From assembly GCA_035571275.1 (NCBI GenBank), contig DATMKQ010000140.1, positions 7,815-71,814 of the forward strand: 64,000 nucleotides of DNA, read 5' to 3'. Made by a program: the position numbers and the translations under genes. The stretch comes from Trebonia sp035571275. Its GTDB lineage: Bacteria > Actinomycetota > Actinomycetes > Streptosporangiales > Streptosporangiaceae. This document shows, one piece after another, positions 1 to 8,048 of this stretch. Under the pieces are notes generated by a model. That model was not told the origin of the DNA. It saw only the letters and a list, made by a program, of their open reading frames with translations, and did no database searches. Numbering within the stretch: the first letter of the stretch is position 1; every line of letters begins with the position of its first letter.

Positions 1-65
1 GCGACCTCGACCCGCAGCAGCGGCCAGCGGATGGGGTACCACTGCACGTTCAGCTTCCAGCCCAC
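1..65 (-). CDS. sodX: Nickel SOD maturation protease SodX, N-terminal fragment (partial)
   Basis: From a GTG at 65 the minus strand reads off the window edge with 21 codons that include the segment RWPLLRVEV. Actinobacterial SodX proteins, which are S26-family signal-peptidase-like enzymes that trim the SodN leader, begin with very similar RWPL-R-VEV stretches before the catalytic serine segment. Divergent placement next to sodN fits that role. Only the first residues are visible, so the catalytic Ser and Lys cannot be checked, and the exact start is uncertain because no good ribosome binding site precedes it. Confidence 0.5.
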   Translation of the reverse strand, partial: MGWKLNVQWYPIRWPLLRVEV

Positions 66-118
66 AGAGTAGTGTCTGGAGTGCAACCTTACTGATCTGG
101 CACGGAGAAAGGGAATCG

Positions 119-526
119 ATGAGGCTGCTCACACGGCTGCTCGCGCCGAAGTCCATCGCGCATGCCCACTGCGACCTGCCCTGCGGCGTTTACGACCCCG
201 CGCAGGCCCGAATCGAGGCGGAGTCTGTCAAGGCCATCGACGAGAAGTATGCCGCCAACACCGACCCGGAGTTCCGGACGCGTTGTCTGATCATCAAGGA
301 ACAGCGTTCCGAGCTCGTCAAGCACCACCTGTGGGTGCTGTGGACGGACTACTTCAAGGCGCCGCACTTCGAGAAGTACCCGCAGCTTAACCAGCTCTTC
401 AACGAGGCGACCAAACTGGCTGGCGCGGGCGGCACCAAGGGCAACACGAACGTGTCCACGGCTGACGAACTGCTCGCCAAGATCGAGGAGATCAGCAAGA
501 TCTTCTGGGAGACCAAGCAGGCCTGA
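119..526 (+). CDS. sodN: Nickel-containing superoxide dismutase
   Basis: The enzyme dismutates superoxide to oxygen and hydrogen peroxide in the cytoplasm using a nickel centre. The 135-residue proprotein has the nickel-hook sequence HCDLPCGVYDP at residues 17-27. Cleavage after Ala16 would expose His17 as the new N-terminus, with Cys18 and Cys22 as thiolate ligands, exactly the arrangement of known SodN. The rest is the usual four-helix bundle, ending in IFWETKQA. The ATG is preceded by GGAGAAAGGG at 104-113. The gene is divergent from the sodX fragment and is followed by a strong hairpin. Confidence 0.96.
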   Translation: MRLLTRLLAPKSIAHAHCDLPCGVYDPAQARIEAESVKAIDEKYAANTDPEFRTRCLIIKEQRSELVKHHLWVLWTDYFKAPHFEKYPQLNQLFNEATKLAGAGGTKGNTNVSTADELLAKIEEISKIFWETKQA

Positions 527-544
527 GCGGTCCGCCACGCCGGC

Positions 545-583
545 GTGGCAGCGTCGTTCTCCCAGTGGGGACGACGCTGCCAC
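545..583 (+). terminator. Hairpin terminator of sodN
   Basis: GTGGCAGCGTCGT at 545-557 is perfectly complementary to ACGACGCTGCCAC at 571-583, giving a 13-bp stem with a 13-base loop 19 bases after the sodN stop. There is no U-tract, as is common for actinobacterial intrinsic terminators. Confidence 0.75.
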
Positions 584-596
584 GTCGCGTTCGCGG

Positions 597-620
597 GCCG
601 ACGGGATGAGTCCCGGCGGC
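597..620. repeat. Copy of a dispersed palindrome with core GACGGGATGAGTCCC
   Basis: The 15-mer GACGGGATGAGTCCC at 600-614 is flanked by short complementary arms (GCCG and GGCGGC). The identical 15-mer recurs at 32970-32984 inside a longer G-rich hairpin at the 32.9-33.0 kb repeat cluster. Confidence 0.45.
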
Positions 621-742
621 TGCCTTCTCTAACGGCTTCAGGAACAGAGCGGCACGCCTCGGCGGGAGCATTCGCAGATGACGGTAAGTTGCAATGAGTG
701 GCCGGCGGCAATCGCCGACCGTGAGATGACCGACGGAGAGAC

Positions 743-1192
743 GTGACAGAAGACACCGCCGCCGCCACGGCCGTGCCTGGCGAATCCACGGCCGTGACCG
801 GCCGGGAGGCACCCGACTACGTGCACGTCCGCATGCCCGCGGCAAGCGCCTACCTGTCCGTGCTTCGCACGGCCACCGCCGGGCTCGCGGCGCGACTCGA
901 CTTCACCCTCGACGAGATCGAGGACCTGCGCATCGCCATCGACGAGGCGTGCGCGATGCTGCTTTCGCAGGCCATCCCCGGCACCGACCTGGAGTGCGGC
1001 TTCGAACTCGGCACCGACGAGGTGACGATCACCGTGTCGGTCACCTCCGCCGACCCGCAGATGCCCGCGCGCGACACGTTCGCGTGGACCGTGCTTTCCG
1101 CCCTCGCCGGAACCGTGGATTCCCGGCTCGGTCCTGACGACCGGGTCGCGATCGTGCTGCAAAAGCGCCGAGGCGTTTCGGGGTCCGGGTGA
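743..1192 (+). CDS. rsbW: Anti-sigma factor, RsbW/UsfX type
   Basis: A 149-residue protein of the HATPase anti-sigma family that would bind and inhibit the sigma factor encoded directly downstream. The N-box region reads DLRIAIDEACAMLLS at about residues 54-68, and the C-terminal part FAWTVLSALAGTV resembles the mycobacterial UsfX C-terminus. The Asn normally found in the ATP-binding N-box is absent, which is also the case in UsfX as I recall it, so ATP dependence is uncertain. The GTG start follows CGGAGAGA. Its TGA overlaps the GTG of sigF, so the two are translationally coupled. No anti-anti-sigma gene is adjacent. Confidence 0.85.
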   Translation: MTEDTAAATAVPGESTAVTGREAPDYVHVRMPAASAYLSVLRTATAGLAARLDFTLDEIEDLRIAIDEACAMLLSQAIPGTDLECGFELGTDEVTITVSVTSADPQMPARDTFAWTVLSALAGTVDSRLGPDDRVAIVLQKRRGVSGSG

Positions 1193-2037
1193 GCAGCGAG
1201 TACGAGGTTCAGGTGACCGAGGAGTTCGAGGTCGCGATCGGCGAGCAGGCTCCGCTGCTCGCGCGCGCTGACCACTCGGCACCCGACCGAACGCAGGCCC
1301 GCGAACTGTTCGAGCGGCTCGCCTCGCTGCCCCCCGGCGACCCAGAGCGCGCGCGCATCAGGGCGACCCTCGTTGAGTTGCACCTGCCGCTTGTTGAGTA
1401 CCTGGCGCGCCGGTTCCGCAACCGCGGCGAATGGCTGGACGACCTCACCCAGGTCGCGACCATCGGGCTGATCAAGTCCATCGACAGGTTCGACCTCGAG
1501 CGCGGCGTGGAGTTCTCGACCTACGCCACGCCCACCATCGTCGGCGAGATCAAGCGTCACTTCAGGGACAAGGGCTGGGCCGTCCGCGTACCGCGCCGGC
1601 TCCAGGAGCTCAAGCTGTCGCTCACCAAGGCGATCGGTGACCTGGCGCAGCGCGAAGGCCGGGCGCCCACGGTCAGCGAACTCGCGGCGCATCTGCAGAT
1701 GAGCGAGGAAGAGGTGCTCGAAGGCCTGGAGTCCGCGAACGCCTACTCCACGGTCTCGCTTGACGCACCGGACTCCGGTGACGAAGACGCGCCGGCGGTC
1801 GCCGACTCGCTCGGCATGATCGACGATGCCCTGGAAGGGGTCGAATACCGCGAGTCGCTCAAGCCGCTGCTCGAGCGACTGCCGCCGCGGGAGAAGAAGA
1901 TCCTGCTGCTGCGCTTCTTCGGCAACATGACGCAGTCCCAGATCGCCGCCGAGCTCGGTATCTCACAGATGCACGTCTCCCGGCTGCTCGCCAGGACGCT
2001 GGCTCAGCTCCGCGAAGGGCTCACGATCGACGACTGA
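1189..2037 (+). CDS. sigF: Group 3 RNA polymerase sigma factor, SigF/SigB family
   Basis: 282 residues with the sigma-70 regions 2, 3 and 4 expected of the SigB/SigF/SpoIIIG group. Region 2 includes FSTYATPTIVGEIKRHFRD, and region 4 holds the helix-turn-helix around TQSQIAAELGISQMHVSRLL near residues 247-266. The GTG start overlaps the rsbW stop, the usual partner arrangement. Such factors control stationary-phase, stress or sporulation genes; which of these applies here cannot be told. The stop lies directly before the tandem hairpin array at 2041. Confidence 0.93.
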   Translation: MSSEYEVQVTEEFEVAIGEQAPLLARADHSAPDRTQARELFERLASLPPGDPERARIRATLVELHLPLVEYLARRFRNRGEWLDDLTQVATIGLIKSIDRFDLERGVEFSTYATPTIVGEIKRHFRDKGWAVRVPRRLQELKLSLTKAIGDLAQREGRAPTVSELAAHLQMSEEEVLEGLESANAYSTVSLDAPDSGDEDAPAVADSLGMIDDALEGVEYRESLKPLLERLPPREKKILLLRFFGNMTQSQIAAELGISQMHVSRLLARTLAQLREGLTIDD

Positions 2038-2040
2038 CTC

Positions 2041-2210
2041 AACGGTTTACCGGGGGGTCACCGGGGGGTCGCCCCCCGGGGATTAACACGGTTTACCGGG
2101 GGGTCACCGGGGGGTCGCCCCCCGGGGATTAACAGGGTTTACCGGGGGGTCACCGGGGGGTCGCCCCCCGGGGATTAACAGGGTTTACCGGGGGTCGTCC
2201 CCCGGGGATT
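2041..2210. repeat. Tandem array of four GC-hairpin repeats between convergent genes
   Basis: Copies lie at 2041-2084, 2085-2130, 2131-2176 and a shortened one at 2177-2210; the full unit is 46 bp. Each contains a perfect hairpin such as CCGGGGGGTCGCCCCCCGG followed by GGATTAACA. The array fills the gap between sigF and the convergent membrane-protein gene, whose stop codon begins at its last base, so it probably acts as a bidirectional terminator. The unit layout (GTTTACCGGGGGG, short spacer, G6-TCG-C6, GG, GATTAACA) matches the single copies near 18.7, 31.0 and 33.0 kb. Confidence 0.9.
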
Positions 2211-2686
2211 CACAGCTCTGTCCGCCTGGTTAGGGCCTGCCAGCTGGCCGGAGCCACCACCGCGGCCACTCCGGCGACGGCGAGCAGCAGGGCGGGAACT
2301 CCCCAGTCGAACCGGTGCGCCTGAAGCAGGTAGACGGCGACGACACCCGTGAACGCCTGGATCATCACCGTGGGAGTGCGGCTCCACGGGCGCACGCGGG
2401 CCACACCGAACGCGATCCACGCGATCCCGGCGACGGCGATGAACTCCAGGATGGTAAGGGCGACCCCGCTAGAGGCCTGGGCCGACCGTCCGTCGGCGGC
2501 GTCGACAGCGGTGAGCACCCCGGCCACGCCCAAGCCCAAGGCCTCCACCGCCACCGCCACGGCCGCCAGCGTGAGCAGGGGCGGGCGGCGTGCCGCCCGC
2601 GCGTCGGCCAGCGGGGGCCTGGCCGACGCGGCCGGTCCTTTCTTGCCTGTTGATACAGACCGGCCGGCTGGAGAACGCATACCCAT
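2210..2686 (-). CDS. Conserved integral membrane protein, unknown function
   Basis: 158 residues with a basic N-terminal tail of about 35 residues followed by four hydrophobic segments (roughly 36-60, 73-95, 105-122 and 127-148). The segments are Ala/Val/Leu-rich and there are no recognisable catalytic or ligand motifs. It resembles small hypothetical four-TM proteins of actinobacteria. It is divergent from the lipid kinase gene with only 38 bp between the starts. I do not recognise a function. Confidence 0.7.
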   Translation of the reverse strand: MGMRSPAGRSVSTGKKGPAASARPPLADARAARRPPLLTLAAVAVAVEALGLGVAGVLTAVDAADGRSAQASSGVALTILEFIAVAGIAWIAFGVARVRPWSRTPTVMIQAFTGVVAVYLLQAHRFDWGVPALLLAVAGVAAVVAPASWQALTRRTEL

Positions 2687-2724
2687 AGTCTCGCACCCTT
2701 CGCGGCACCGTTAGCCTGAGCAAC

Positions 2725-3819
2725 GTGCGCGCGCTGCTGATCATAAATCCTCACGCGACTTCCATGTCCGGACACGACGCCGGACTGGTGGTCCGCGAAC
2801 TTGGCTCCCGGTTTGACCTGGAAACCGTGCAGACACAGTATCGCGGTCACGCGGGTGAGCTCGCCGCCGCCTCGGCGGCACAAGGATTCGACCTCGTGGT
2901 GACGTTCGGGGGCGACGGGACGGTCAACGAGGTCGTCAACGGGCTGATGAACGCGCGGGTGCCGGGTTACACCGGGCCGCCATGCGGGCCCGCGGCGGCC
3001 AGCGGGGGCAGCGAGGGATCCGACGGCTCTGGCGGCACCGAGGCGGCCGACGGCGCCGGCGGTGTCAGGATCGCTGACATCCCCGAGGCGACCGCGCGGC
3101 CGGCGATCGCGCCCGTACCTGGCGGCGGCGCCAACGTGTTCGCGCGTACGCTCGGGCTGCCGCCGGAGCCGTCCGCCGCGGTGCGGCGGATTCTCGCCGC
3201 GGCCGACAGCGGCACGCGGCGCACGATCGGGCTCGGGCTCGCCGGGGACCGATTTTTCACCTTCAGCGCCGGGCTCGGCGTCGACGCGGAAGTCATGGCG
3301 GACGTGGAACGGTTGCGTGCCCGCGGCCGCCGCGCCTCCACGATGCTGTACCTGCGGACCGCGGTGCGCCGCTATTACTACTTCACCGACCGGCGTCGCC
3401 CCGCCCTCACCCTGCTGGCACCGGACCAGCCGCCGGTCCGCGGGCTCTTCATGGGGGTTGTGACGAACAGTTCGCCATGGACGTACCTTGGCCGCCGTCC
3501 GGTCCGTCCCGCACCGCATACCGACTTCAACTCCGGTCTCGACCTGTTCGCGCTCCGGCGACTGCGCACGCTGAGCACCCTTGCGGCACTCCGGCACATG
3601 ACGCACACTAACGAGCAGCCCCCGTCCGGGCGCGACGTGGTCAGCGCCGCGGCCCTTAATGAGCTGACGTTCAAGGCGGATCGTCCAATCGCATTCCACA
3701 TCGATGGCGAGTACCTAGGCGAGACCGAGCAAGTAGCATTCAGGTTCGTGCCAGACGCACTGTGTGTTCTAGCGTTACATATCCCACATATTGTGACCGA
3801 TCTGACACCAAATTCGTGA
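2725..3819 (+). CDS. Diacylglycerol kinase-like lipid kinase
   Basis: A DAGK/LCB5-type lipid kinase that would phosphorylate diacylglycerol or another lipid at the membrane. The nucleotide-binding motif GGDGTVNEVVNG is at about residues 62-73 and PGGGANVFA at 132-140; the C-terminal beta-sandwich is present and total length is 364. Between the two motifs (about residues 84-113) lies a Gly/Ser/Ala-rich low-complexity stretch that is longer than usual for the family. The start is GTG. Substrate cannot be fixed from sequence. Confidence 0.88.
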   Translation: MRALLIINPHATSMSGHDAGLVVRELGSRFDLETVQTQYRGHAGELAAASAAQGFDLVVTFGGDGTVNEVVNGLMNARVPGYTGPPCGPAAASGGSEGSDGSGGTEAADGAGGVRIADIPEATARPAIAPVPGGGANVFARTLGLPPEPSAAVRRILAAADSGTRRTIGLGLAGDRFFTFSAGLGVDAEVMADVERLRARGRRASTMLYLRTAVRRYYYFTDRRRPALTLLAPDQPPVRGLFMGVVTNSSPWTYLGRRPVRPAPHTDFNSGLDLFALRRLRTLSTLAALRHMTHTNEQPPSGRDVVSAAALNELTFKADRPIAFHIDGEYLGETEQVAFRFVPDALCVLALHIPHIVTDLTPNS

Positions 3820-4118
3820 GGTTCGTTTGCCGTCCCCCCTTGCGCTGGCTCTGACCTGCTTGAGAGGCTAGTTCCGGTGCCTGGGGAGGCGTTGCCCCGC
3901 TTGCATGTGCGTGGTTGACACGGGTACGTCGCCCTCCGGAGAGCGTCCGGGCGTCCGCTGACACAGACTGCGATCGACGGGCACTCCCACAAGATCGGGA
4001 ATAAACCAACGTTCCCGACATATCGCATAGCTCGTGAAATACTTCACAAGCACCGAGTGGCGTGTGGCGAGCCGCACAAATGACCAGCCGCTACGCCGAG
4101 AAGGAGTAGGTAGACATC
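3820..4118. other. Intergenic region ahead of whiB1
   Basis: About 300 bp without a plausible gene. It carries the CRP-like site at 4033-4048 and the whiB1 ribosome binding site GAGAAGGAG at 4097-4105. No other structure is evident. Confidence 0.6.
4033..4048. promoter_or_regulatory. CRP-family binding site upstream of whiB1
   Basis: CGTGA-N6-TCACA matches the CRP/FNR consensus TGTGA-N6-TCACA in nine of ten positions; it sits 71 bp ahead of the whiB1 ATG. In M. tuberculosis, whiB1 is controlled by the CRP homologue Rv3676, so the position fits known biology. Confidence 0.6.
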
Positions 4119-4373
4119 ATGGACTGGCGCCACGTTGCCGCCTGTCGTGAGGTAGATCCTGAGCTGTTCTTCCCGATCGGAAACAGCGGCCCTGCGCTCC
4201 TTCAGATTGAAGAAGCCAAGCAGGTTTGCCGACGTTGCACGGTGCAGGAGGACTGCCTTCGGTGGGCCATCGACACCGGCCAGGATGCCGGCGTCTGGGG
4301 TGGCTTGAGCGAGGACGAGCGGCGCACCCTCAAGCGTCGCACGGTACGGCTGCGGGCACGGGCCCACGTCTGA
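4119..4373 (+). CDS. whiB1: WhiB-family iron-sulfur regulator, WhiB1 type
   Basis: 84 residues with the four [4Fe-4S] ligands Cys9, Cys37, Cys40 and Cys46 (spacing C-x2-C-x5-C for the last three), the GVWGG turn at 58-62 and a basic C-terminus RRTVRLRARAHV for DNA contact. Length and sequence fit WhiB1/WblE, an essential NO-sensing transcription factor that binds the primary sigma factor. Ribosome binding site GAGAAGGAG precedes the ATG. The neighbour pdtaS is the same one it has in mycobacteria. Confidence 0.95.
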   Translation: MDWRHVAACREVDPELFFPIGNSGPALLQIEEAKQVCRRCTVQEDCLRWAIDTGQDAGVWGGLSEDERRTLKRRTVRLRARAHV

Positions 4374-4377
4374 CCGG

Positions 4378-4398
4378 CCGGGCCGGCGCACGGCCCGG
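4378..4398 (+). terminator. Hairpin terminator of whiB1
   Basis: CCGGGCCG at 4378-4385 pairs perfectly with CGGCCCGG at 4391-4398 across a 5-base loop, four bases after the whiB1 stop. It may also serve the convergent kinase gene. Confidence 0.65.
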
Positions 4399-4436
4399 TA
4401 CACTCTCGCGACAACTTCATCTGGTAATTAACGCAC

Positions 4437-5957
4437 TCAGCCCTGGCGGGGCTGCGGTTCGTAGCGGACGGGCAAGTCGACGACCGCTGTGGTACCGCCC
4501 CCCGGCCGGGGCGTGATGCTGAGGCGGCCGCCAAGTTCAGCCACCACCAGCGTCTTGACGATCTGAAGTCCGAGGCTCGTGGTGTTCTCTAGGTCAAAGT
4601 CCGCGGGCAGGCCGGCACCGCTATCGCTCACCGTGACCATGAGCTGCTCGGGAGCCCGCGCCGCCAGCACCTCGATGATCCCCTCCCCGTTTCCGGTCGC
4701 GCGCGACACTGGCGCGCCGAAGCCGTGCTGAAGCGCGTTCTGCAGCAGTTCGGTGAGCACCATCGCGAGCGGCGTGGCGACCGACGCCGACAGCATCCCG
4801 AACTGGCCGGTGATCTTCGGCGTCACCCGCACTTCAGGCGAGGACACCTCGCCGGCCATCATGGCGACCCGGTCCGCGATGTCGTCGAAGTCCACGATCT
4901 CCTCGGGAGCGTGGGACAGGGTCTCGTGCACGATAGCGATCGACCCGACGCGGCGCACGGCCTCCTCAAGTGCGGCCCGCGCCTCAGGCGCCTGCAGCCG
5001 CCGGGCCTGCAGCCGCAGCAGCGCGGCGACCGTCTGCAGGTTGTTCTTCACCCGGTGGTGGATCTCCCTGATGGTGGCGTCCTTGGTGAGCAGTTCTCGC
5101 TCCCTGCGGCGCAATTCGGTGACGTCGCGGACCAGGACAAGCGCGCCCGTCCGCTGGCCTCCGACCACCAGTGGGATGGAGCGCAACTGGACGACCGCGC
5201 CGTTGGAGTCGATCTCCGTCTCCCGTGGCGCCCGGCCGCGGGCGACCAGCATAAGCGACTCGTCGACGGGTTCCCCCGGCATGCTCAGCTGCGCTGTCGC
5301 CGCGCCGAGCTCGGCGCTCATCAGGTCCGCGTTAAGCCCGAGCCTGCGGTAGGCCGACTGCGCGTTCGGGCTCGCGTAAGTGACCCGGCCCGCGCTGTCC
5401 AGGCGGAGCAGCCCGTCCCCGACCCGGGGCGAACGCACCAGCATCGTGTCCTGGCCCGGGTAGGGGAACGTGCCCTCGGAAACCATTCGCGCCAGGTCGT
5501 CGGCACCTTGCAGGTAAGTGAGCTCGAGCCGGCTTGGCGTGCGCGCCGAATTCAGGTTGGTGGACCGCTCGATGACCGCGATGACCCGGCCGTCCCTTGT
5601 CACTGGTATCGCCTCGGCGCGCACCGGCACCCCGCTGGTCCAGTCAGGGTCGCTTTCCCGCCAGATGCGCTGCTCCCCGCGTGCCGTGTCGAGCAGTGGC
5701 GCTCGTTCCGGGCCGACTTGCGCTCCGACCACATCGTCGGGAAAGGAGGTAGGGCCGGTCGTCGGCCGCATCTGCGCGACCGCCACCCATGCCACGTCGG
5801 GCGCGGGATCGGAAATGCGCAGCGGGACCCAGAGGATCAGGTCGGCGAAGGACAGGTCCGCTAGGAGCTGCCAGTCCGACACCAGGGAGTGCAGCCACTC
5901 GATGTCGGTGCCGGACAGGTTTGTGTACTTCCTCGCGAGGTCGCTCAGCGTCGGCAC
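4437..5957 (-). CDS. pdtaS: Sensor histidine kinase, PdtaS type
   Basis: A soluble sensor kinase, about 506 residues. An N-terminal GAF-type domain starts at WLHSLVSDWQLLADLSFADL, a PAS domain follows (about 215-285), then the HisKA_2 phosphoacceptor box EIHHRVKNNLQT with His near residue 300, and a HATPase_c domain ending in a G-rich lid. Partner regulators of this family are ANTAR-domain RNA-binding response regulators; none is in the window. The GTG at 5957 gives the usual N-terminus (PTLSDLARKYTNLSG); an ATG at 6017 would add 20 residues and has a better-spaced GGGA. Confidence 0.9.
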   Translation of the reverse strand: MPTLSDLARKYTNLSGTDIEWLHSLVSDWQLLADLSFADLILWVPLRISDPAPDVAWVAVAQMRPTTGPTSFPDDVVGAQVGPERAPLLDTARGEQRIWRESDPDWTSGVPVRAEAIPVTRDGRVIAVIERSTNLNSARTPSRLELTYLQGADDLARMVSEGTFPYPGQDTMLVRSPRVGDGLLRLDSAGRVTYASPNAQSAYRRLGLNADLMSAELGAATAQLSMPGEPVDESLMLVARGRAPRETEIDSNGAVVQLRSIPLVVGGQRTGALVLVRDVTELRRRERELLTKDATIREIHHRVKNNLQTVAALLRLQARRLQAPEARAALEEAVRRVGSIAIVHETLSHAPEEIVDFDDIADRVAMMAGEVSSPEVRVTPKITGQFGMLSASVATPLAMVLTELLQNALQHGFGAPVSRATGNGEGIIEVLAARAPEQLMVTVSDSGAGLPADFDLENTTSLGLQIVKTLVVAELGGRLSITPRPGGGTTAVVDLPVRYEPQPRQG

Positions 5958-6026
5958 TTTCCCATGATGACATGTCCCTGACAGCGGAAATTTCCCTGTT
6001 GGCGCATCACCTGGCATTATTCCCGC

Positions 6027-7238
6027 ATGCAGGGCTCCGCTTTCACGACGTTCGATCCGCTCGCCAGGCTGCGGGCCGCCGCCGCCGCCCGCGAGGCGGC
6101 AGGCCTGCGACGGCGTCTGTCGCCGCGCTCGCCGCAGGACGCCGCACTGGACCTCGCGTCCAACGATTACCTCGGCCTGGCTGGGGATCCGAGGCTGGCC
6201 GAAGCTGCCGCCGCGGCCGCGCGGACATGGGGAACGGGGGCTACCGGATCGCGGCTCGTGACCGGAACGACCTCGCTGCACGCCGAGCTTGAAGCGGAGC
6301 TGGCGGCCTTCACCGCTGCCCAGACGGCCCTGGTGTTCTCTTCCGGTTACCTAGCCAACCTGGCCGTGGTGACGGCGCTCACGGCGGCTCTTGGCGGTGA
6401 GGTCCTGATCGTCTCTGACGAGCGCAACCACGCCTCCCTGATCGATGCCTGCCGGCTGGCCCGCGCTAAGGGCGTGCGCGTGCAGGTGACGCCGCACGGG
6501 GACACCGCCGCGATCGCCGCCGGCCTGGCCGGCCGGCGCGAGGAAGCAGCGCTGGTCGTCACCGACGCGGTCTTCTCGGTGTCCGGCGACCTGGCACCGG
6601 TCGCGGCGCTGCACGCGATCGCGCGCCACCACCGTGCGCTGCTCGTGATCGACGAAGCGCACTCTTTCGGCGTGTTCGGGGCCGACGGGAGCGGCGCGGC
6701 GGTCGCCGCGGGGATAGCCGCCGAGCCCGATGTCGTGCGGACCGTCACCCTGTCCAAGTCGCTCGGCGGTCAAGGCGGCGCGGTCCTCGCCGCGGCCGAG
6801 GTCAGGCAGACCCTGGTAGACACCGGGCGAGGCTTCATCTTCGACACCGGCCTGGCCCCGCCGGCCGCGGCCGCGGCGCTCGCCGCCCTGCGAGTGCTGC
6901 GGTCAGAGCCCGAACTACCAGCAAGGGCACGGGGCGCCGCGGCCCGGCTGGCTGGCATCGCGGCGGAATTTGGCCTGGATATCGCCATGCCCGATGCCGC
7001 AGTTGCCTCCGTGATCCTCGGTGATCCGCTTGATGCGCTGGCCGCGCAGCGGACGTGCGCCGAGCACGGCGTGCGAGTCGGCTGCTTCCGTCCGCCGTCG
7101 GTGCCGGCGGGCGCCGCGTGCCTTCGGCTGACCGGACGTGCCACGCTAACGGAAAACGACTTCCGCGTGGCCTCGCGCGTACTGGCAATCGTGAGGGATC
7201 ATTGCCGGAATACCGCACAAGCGGGGAAGGAACACTAG
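6027..7238 (+). CDS. bioF: 8-amino-7-oxononanoate synthase
   Basis: A PLP-dependent alpha-oxoamine synthase that condenses pimeloyl-ACP/CoA with alanine in biotin synthesis. 403 residues with SNDYLGLA, the cofactor motif DEAHSFGVFG, and TLSKSLGGQGG containing the Schiff-base Lys at about residue 244. It is divergent from the pdtaS gene, and followed after its stop with no gap by the dasR-like gene and bioD. bioA and bioB are not in the window. Confidence 0.95.
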   Translation: MQGSAFTTFDPLARLRAAAAAREAAGLRRRLSPRSPQDAALDLASNDYLGLAGDPRLAEAAAAAARTWGTGATGSRLVTGTTSLHAELEAELAAFTAAQTALVFSSGYLANLAVVTALTAALGGEVLIVSDERNHASLIDACRLARAKGVRVQVTPHGDTAAIAAGLAGRREEAALVVTDAVFSVSGDLAPVAALHAIARHHRALLVIDEAHSFGVFGADGSGAAVAAGIAAEPDVVRTVTLSKSLGGQGGAVLAAAEVRQTLVDTGRGFIFDTGLAPPAAAAALAALRVLRSEPELPARARGAAARLAGIAAEFGLDIAMPDAAVASVILGDPLDALAAQRTCAEHGVRVGCFRPPSVPAGAACLRLTGRATLTENDFRVASRVLAIVRDHCRNTAQAGKEH

Positions 7239-8048
7239 ATGAGCGTGTCTCCGATGCCGGCCGACGACAGCCCAGGCGATGCCAGCCTGCTGATCCCGGA
7301 AAAATCCGGCAATCTCACCTCGTCGCCGACCGTACTGCGGCTGCCCAAGTACTACCAGGTGAAGAAGCAGTTGCTCGAATTCACTTCGGCCATGTCACCG
7401 GGCAGCCCGGTGCCGCCCGAGCGGGAACTCGCCCGGCTGTACGGCACGTCCAGGACCACCGTGCGCCAGGCACTCGCCGAACTCGTGGTCGAGGGACGGC
7501 TGCTTCGCATGCAGGGAAAGGGCACATTCGTCGCAAAGCCCAAGGTAGCGCAGGCCCTCGAGCTGGCCAGCTACACCGAAGGCATGCGCCAGCACGGCCT
7601 GCACCCGCTGACCAAAATCCTCGACATCGGCTACGTGACGGCTGACGACGAGCTCGCCACCCGCCTGGCCATCAGGCCGGGCGGCCGCGCGCTGCGCATC
7701 CACCGGCTTCGCCTCGCCGACGGCGAGCCGATGTCCATCGACACCTCGCACCTCCCCGCGCGCCGGTTCCCCGGCTTGCGCCGTCAGCTCGAGCGGCACG
7801 CGTCACTGTACGAGACGCTGCGCAACGAATACGGGATCCAGCTCGCCGAGGCGGAAGAGACGATCGAGACCGTACTCGCCGACCCGCACGACGCCATGCT
7901 GCTCGGCGTGGACCCGGGAATCCCGCTGCTGCTGCTGTCCAGGCACGCGATCGACTCGACGGGTGAGCCGGTCGAGTGGGCACAGTCCTGGTATCGCGGG
8001 GACCGGTACAAGTTCATCACCCGGCTGCGGCGGACGCCCAACCCGTGA
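7239..8048 (+). CDS. dasR: GntR/HutC-family regulator, DasR-like
   Basis: 269 residues. The winged helix (about 36-102) contains VPPERELARLYGTSRTTVRQAL and QGKGTFVAKPKV; a UTRA effector domain follows with LRIHRLRLADGEPMSIDTSHL, AEAEETIETVLA and VEWAQSWYRGDRYKF. These blocks match Streptomyces DasR, the N-acetylglucosamine-6-phosphate-responsive regulator, far better than other HutC members I know. An extended N-terminus of about 30 residues is unusual. The ATG directly follows the bioF stop, with AGGAA inside bioF as the Shine-Dalgarno, and its TGA overlaps the GTG of bioD. The effector and targets are inferred, not shown; no dre-like palindrome was seen nearby. Confidence 0.82.
   Translation: MSVSPMPADDSPGDASLLIPEKSGNLTSSPTVLRLPKYYQVKKQLLEFTSAMSPGSPVPPERELARLYGTSRTTVRQALAELVVEGRLLRMQGKGTFVAKPKVAQALELASYTEGMRQHGLHPLTKILDIGYVTADDELATRLAIRPGGRALRIHRLRLADGEPMSIDTSHLPARRFPGLRRQLERHASLYETLRNEYGIQLAEAEETIETVLADPHDAMLLGVDPGIPLLLLSRHAIDSTGEPVEWAQSWYRGDRYKFITRLRRTPNP

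Noticed and set aside
2041..2210. Possible CRISPR array
   Set aside because: Units are contiguous 44-46 bp copies without unique spacers, and each is itself a palindrome; there are no cas genes.
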